Assembly (NCBI GenBank): GCA_045598045.1
Contig: JAZLLG010000049.1
Span: 1-14,169 of the forward strand
Reading direction: 5' to 3'
Origin: RGIG3528 sp045598045
Lineage (GTDB): Bacteria > Bacillota > Clostridia > Lachnospirales > Lachnospiraceae
Length of the DNA: 14,169 nucleotides
The translations under genes and the position numbers were made by a program. The notes below the pieces were generated by a model that was not told the DNA's origin, searched no databases, and saw only the letters and a list, made by a program, of their open reading frames with translations. The stretch's first letter is position 1. Each line of letters begins with the position of its first letter. Below, one piece after another: positions 11,617 to 14,169 of this stretch.

Positions 11617-13422
11617 GTGGAAAAGACAGAAGAAAAGAAAAAGAAGAAGATAAACATAACTCTGGTTGCAGCCATAGCGGTCGTACTACTGATAATTTTG
11701 CAAATCGTGTCTGCGTTGCGTGAATCCGGAGGCACAGATAAGATAAAGTTACGCCAGTATGGAGATGACACAATAGCTGCGGAAAAGAGAAAGACTGACG
11801 GAGAAGTCCCCGTGTTTTCTGCGGAGAGTGGTTTCTATGATGAAGAATTTACACTGACTCTTTCCGGCCCCAAAGGGACCTCGATTCTGTATACTTTGGA
11901 CGGCTCAGATCCTGCGGGCTCAGTTGTTACCGAAAAATACACAGAACCAATAAGCATATATGACAATACAAAAGATATCAACAAGCTCAGCTCCAAATAT
12001 GACTATGCCCTTGCGAATTATATGACGCCGAACAAAAATGTGGATAAGGGGATTATTGTCAGGGCATGCTTAAAGCTTGCTGACGGTACATACGGCCCGA
12101 CAGTGACGAAGAGTTATTTCGTCGGTAAGGATAAGCCTTTCTATAAAGACCTTAAAGTCGTTTCACTTGTTACAAATCCCTACAACATTCTCGATGACAA
12201 ATACGGTATATATGTTGTGGGCAGTGCATACAAAAAATGGAAGAGAAGTAAAGACTACAATCCTACATATGCGGACTGGGACCTCAGAAATCCCACAAAC
12301 TACAACCAAAGCGGAAAAGAATGGGAAAGACCCGCTGTTGTACAGGTGTTTGAAGTTGGAGAGCTTGCTTTCGAGCAGGCTGTAGGTATCCGTCTTTCGG
12401 GAAGAGTTTCAAGATCGAACGTTCAAAAGAGTATAAGGCTTTACGCCAGAGAAGAGTATGGAGACAGCAAACTCAGATATACGTTTTTCGATGGCCTCAC
12501 TGATATAGACGGCAAGATAATCAAGAAATTTGACAAGGTAACTTTAAGAAACGCAGGTAATGATTCAACAGACACGTGCATCAGAGATAACATAATTCAG
12601 TCGCTTGTCTGCGACAGAGCTGTTTCCACGCAGGCGGATCAGCCGTGCATGCTTTTTCTGGATGGTGAATTCTGGGGATTCTATCACATGAAAGAGCGTC
12701 TGGAAGATTATTATTTCCAGTCACACTACGATGTCAAAAAGGAAAACGTTACAATTATCAAAAACAATGCATACGAAGGCAACGATGCAATAATCGAAGA
12801 CTATAAAAAGTTTTTCAACTGGTCGATGTATGCTGATTTTTCGGACGAAGCCAATTATCAAAAGGCATGTGATGTGTTTGATATGCAGAGCTTTATGGAT
12901 TACTTCGTCATTGAAACCTACATAAACAACAACGACTGGCTTTGCACCGATACAAACAACTGCATGATGTGGCGTGCCAACGAGCCTGTTGACGGGAATG
13001 AATACGGTGACGGAAAATGGAGATTTGCTCTTTTTGATACGGAGTATTCATGCAATCTCTACGGAGAAAAAGAAACAAAGCCCGAATATGACCTGCTCAA
13101 CAATCTCCACAGAAGAAAGACATGGTGCAATCCCGCGGCTCTTTTCTATAAGTTCCTTGAAAACGAAGGCTTCAGAGAAGAATTTTACAAGACCTATATA
13201 GAGATAATGGATGAGTGCTTCACTCCCGAACATGTAAATGAGGTCATTGACACTTATGTTGAGGAGTACGGCATTGCTGTTTCGGCAGGACTTAACAGAT
13301 ACATACATACCGGAACCGATAATCGCTATCTGCTTGAGAAGCTTGAGCAGGTTAAAGACTTCTTTGCAAAGAGGCCCGAATATGCGAAAGAATATCTCAA
13401 TGCATTAATCGGACAGTATTGA
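11617..13422 (+). CDS. CotH-kinase family membrane-anchored protein
   Basis: 601 aa from the GTG at 11617, chosen because GGAGG (11604-11608) lies 8 nt before it. The ATG codons at 11593 and 11602 lie before or on that site. A Lys-rich cytosolic start (residues 2-11) leads into one membrane helix (about 12-34), giving an N-in, C-out anchor. Residues about 64-168 look like a chitobiase/beta-hexosaminidase C-terminal domain (VFSAESGFYDEEFTLTLS, YTLDGSDP). The CotH-type kinase fold covers about 240-580. Landmarks are IRLSGRVSRSNVQKS, TLRNAGND, FLDGEFWGFYHMKERLED, IETYINNNDW and FDTEYSC; the Asp/Asn residues of the last two are probable metal and catalytic positions. CotH of Bacillus phosphorylates spore-coat proteins; extracellular homologues in Clostridia are of unsettled role. 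The upp promoter begins at its stop codon. Confidence 0.9.
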   Translation: MEKTEEKKKKKINITLVAAIAVVLLIILQIVSALRESGGTDKIKLRQYGDDTIAAEKRKTDGEVPVFSAESGFYDEEFTLTLSGPKGTSILYTLDGSDPAGSVVTEKYTEPISIYDNTKDINKLSSKYDYALANYMTPNKNVDKGIIVRACLKLADGTYGPTVTKSYFVGKDKPFYKDLKVVSLVTNPYNILDDKYGIYVVGSAYKKWKRSKDYNPTYADWDLRNPTNYNQSGKEWERPAVVQVFEVGELAFEQAVGIRLSGRVSRSNVQKSIRLYAREEYGDSKLRYTFFDGLTDIDGKIIKKFDKVTLRNAGNDSTDTCIRDNIIQSLVCDRAVSTQADQPCMLFLDGEFWGFYHMKERLEDYYFQSHYDVKKENVTIIKNNAYEGNDAIIEDYKKFFNWSMYADFSDEANYQKACDVFDMQSFMDYFVIETYINNNDWLCTDTNNCMMWRANEPVDGNEYGDGKWRFALFDTEYSCNLYGEKETKPEYDLLNNLHRRKTWCNPAALFYKFLENEGFREEFYKTYIEIMDECFTPEHVNEVIDTYVEEYGIAVSAGLNRYIHTGTDNRYLLEKLEQVKDFFAKRPEYAKEYLNALIGQY

Positions 13423-13447
13423 TTCACATAGAGGTGTATGCTATACT
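13419..13447 (+). promoter_or_regulatory. Extended -10 promoter of upp
   Basis: TTGATT (13419-13424) and TATACT (13442-13447) are 17 bp apart, with TGC directly before the -10. The -35 overlaps the TGA stop of the CotH gene (13420-13422). A leader of about 44 nt follows, with AAGGAGG at 13486-13492. No PyrR-type anti-antiterminator structure was recognised. Confidence 0.8.
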
Positions 13448-13497
13448 TGACCGAAGAAATTTCATTATTCTGTTCTTAAGCTATCAAGGAGGCTATC

Positions 13498-14127
13498 ATG
13501 TCAAAAACTTTCATCATGGATCATCCGCTTATCCAACACAAAATCGGCATTATGCGTATGAAGGAAACTTCCACAAAGGAGTTCCGTGCACTTGTTACAG
13601 AGGTTGCAATGCTCATCTACTACGAAGCAAGCCGTAACCTCCCTCTTGCTGACAAAGAAATAGAAACACCCCTCGTAAAGACAACAGTTAAAGAAATAGC
13701 TGGCAAAAAGCTTTGCGTAGTTCCCATCCTCCGTGCAGGTATGCAGATGGCTGAAGGCGTTCTTCAGCTTACACCTAACGCAAAGGTCGGTCACATCGGT
13801 CTTTACAGAGACGAGAAGACACTTGAGCCTCACGAGTACTTCTGCAAGCTCCCTCAGGATATCACCGAAAGAGAAGTTTTTGTAGTTGACCCTATGCTTG
13901 CTACAGGCGGTTCTGCAGATGCAGCCATCACTCTTCTTAAGAGACGTGGCATTTCCAAAATTCGTTTCCTTTGCCTCATAGCAGCACCCGAGGGTGTTGA
14001 AAAGCTTCAGGCAGCTCATCCTGATGTTAACATTTTCATCGGAGCTCTCGACGAGAGACTCAATGAGAACGGCTACATTCTTCCCGGCCTCGGAGATGCA
14101 GGCGACAGAATATACGGAACAAAATAA
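13498..14127 (+). CDS. upp: Uracil phosphoribosyltransferase
   Basis: 209 aa, the standard length. It converts uracil and PRPP to UMP and pyrophosphate, the pyrimidine salvage step in the cytosol. The PRPP-binding loop is VVDPMLATGGSADAA (about residues 129-143), with Asp131 its first acidic residue. VPILRAGMQMAEG and the C-terminal uracil-binding segment GYILPGLGDAGDR are also typical. AAGGAGG lies 5 nt before the ATG. It has its own promoter directly behind the CotH gene. No uracil permease gene is visible in the 42 bases that remain after it, so its usual partner, if linked, lies beyond the window. Confidence 0.97.
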   Translation: MSKTFIMDHPLIQHKIGIMRMKETSTKEFRALVTEVAMLIYYEASRNLPLADKEIETPLVKTTVKEIAGKKLCVVPILRAGMQMAEGVLQLTPNAKVGHIGLYRDEKTLEPHEYFCKLPQDITEREVFVVDPMLATGGSADAAITLLKRRGISKIRFLCLIAAPEGVEKLQAAHPDVNIFIGALDERLNENGYILPGLGDAGDRIYGTK

Positions 14128-14169
14128 TATAAAAGTGATACCGGGGGACGGGGATGTGTATTCATTTTG
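14128..14169. other. Truncated right edge, possible half of an inverted repeat
   Basis: No gene or complete hairpin is present. A G-rich motif (CCGGGGGACGGGGATG at 14142-14157) followed by TGTGTATTCATTTTG runs into the window end. G-rich sequences of this style often form the left arm of palindromic REP elements next to RAYT-type transposases in Bacillota, but the other arm would lie outside the window. Confidence 0.2.

Overview
The window looks like chromosomal DNA of an anaerobic, probably gut-associated member of the Bacillota (class Clostridia). The reasons are moderate-to-low GC, strong purine-rich ribosome binding sites, near-consensus sigma-A promoters, the clostridial-type aspartyl-tRNA synthetase, the UDPGP-type nucleotidyltransferase and the CotH-family membrane protein. 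Lineage below class cannot be read from the sequence. No tRNA, rRNA, transposase or cas gene was seen.

Layout. (1) 1-1550: a free-standing CI/LexA-like repressor (XRE helix-turn-helix plus S24 autoprotease), probably made from a leaderless mRNA and preceded by a 23-bp palindrome. A small two-helix membrane protein follows. (2) 1507-3236: a strong bidirectional terminator, then a reverse-strand cytosolic GH36 alpha-galactosidase-like enzyme. (3) 3183-3965: about 780 bp without a credible gene. It holds the GH36 promoter, a run of hairpins that may be a small RNA, and an unusual array of seven 38-bp units (TTAGGTA-N24-TACCTAA) that ends at the aspS promoter. (4) 3966-7583: aspS, then a cytosolic GH2 glycosidase. 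(5) 7584-7835: a small reverse-strand unknown gene whose stop codon directly abuts the GH2 stop. (6) 8000-10180: a UDP-sugar pyrophosphorylase-type enzyme and a D-2-hydroxyacid dehydrogenase. The dehydrogenase carries a terminator-like hairpin inside its first codons. (7) 10275-14127: a cold-shock protein, a lipoprotein, a CotH-kinase membrane protein and upp, each apparently with its own promoter.

How the genes fit together. GH36 and GH2 lack signal peptides, so they probably act on imported oligosaccharides. The UDPGP enzyme would supply activated sugar, aspS and upp are housekeeping, and the lipoprotein and CotH protein sit at the cell surface. The most unusual element is the 38-bp hairpin array. 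All seven units have the same length although their interiors differ. The linkers are 13 bp, except one of 3 bp, a change of about one helical turn. This fits a protein-binding or structural array better than a coding or CRISPR locus, but its function is unknown.
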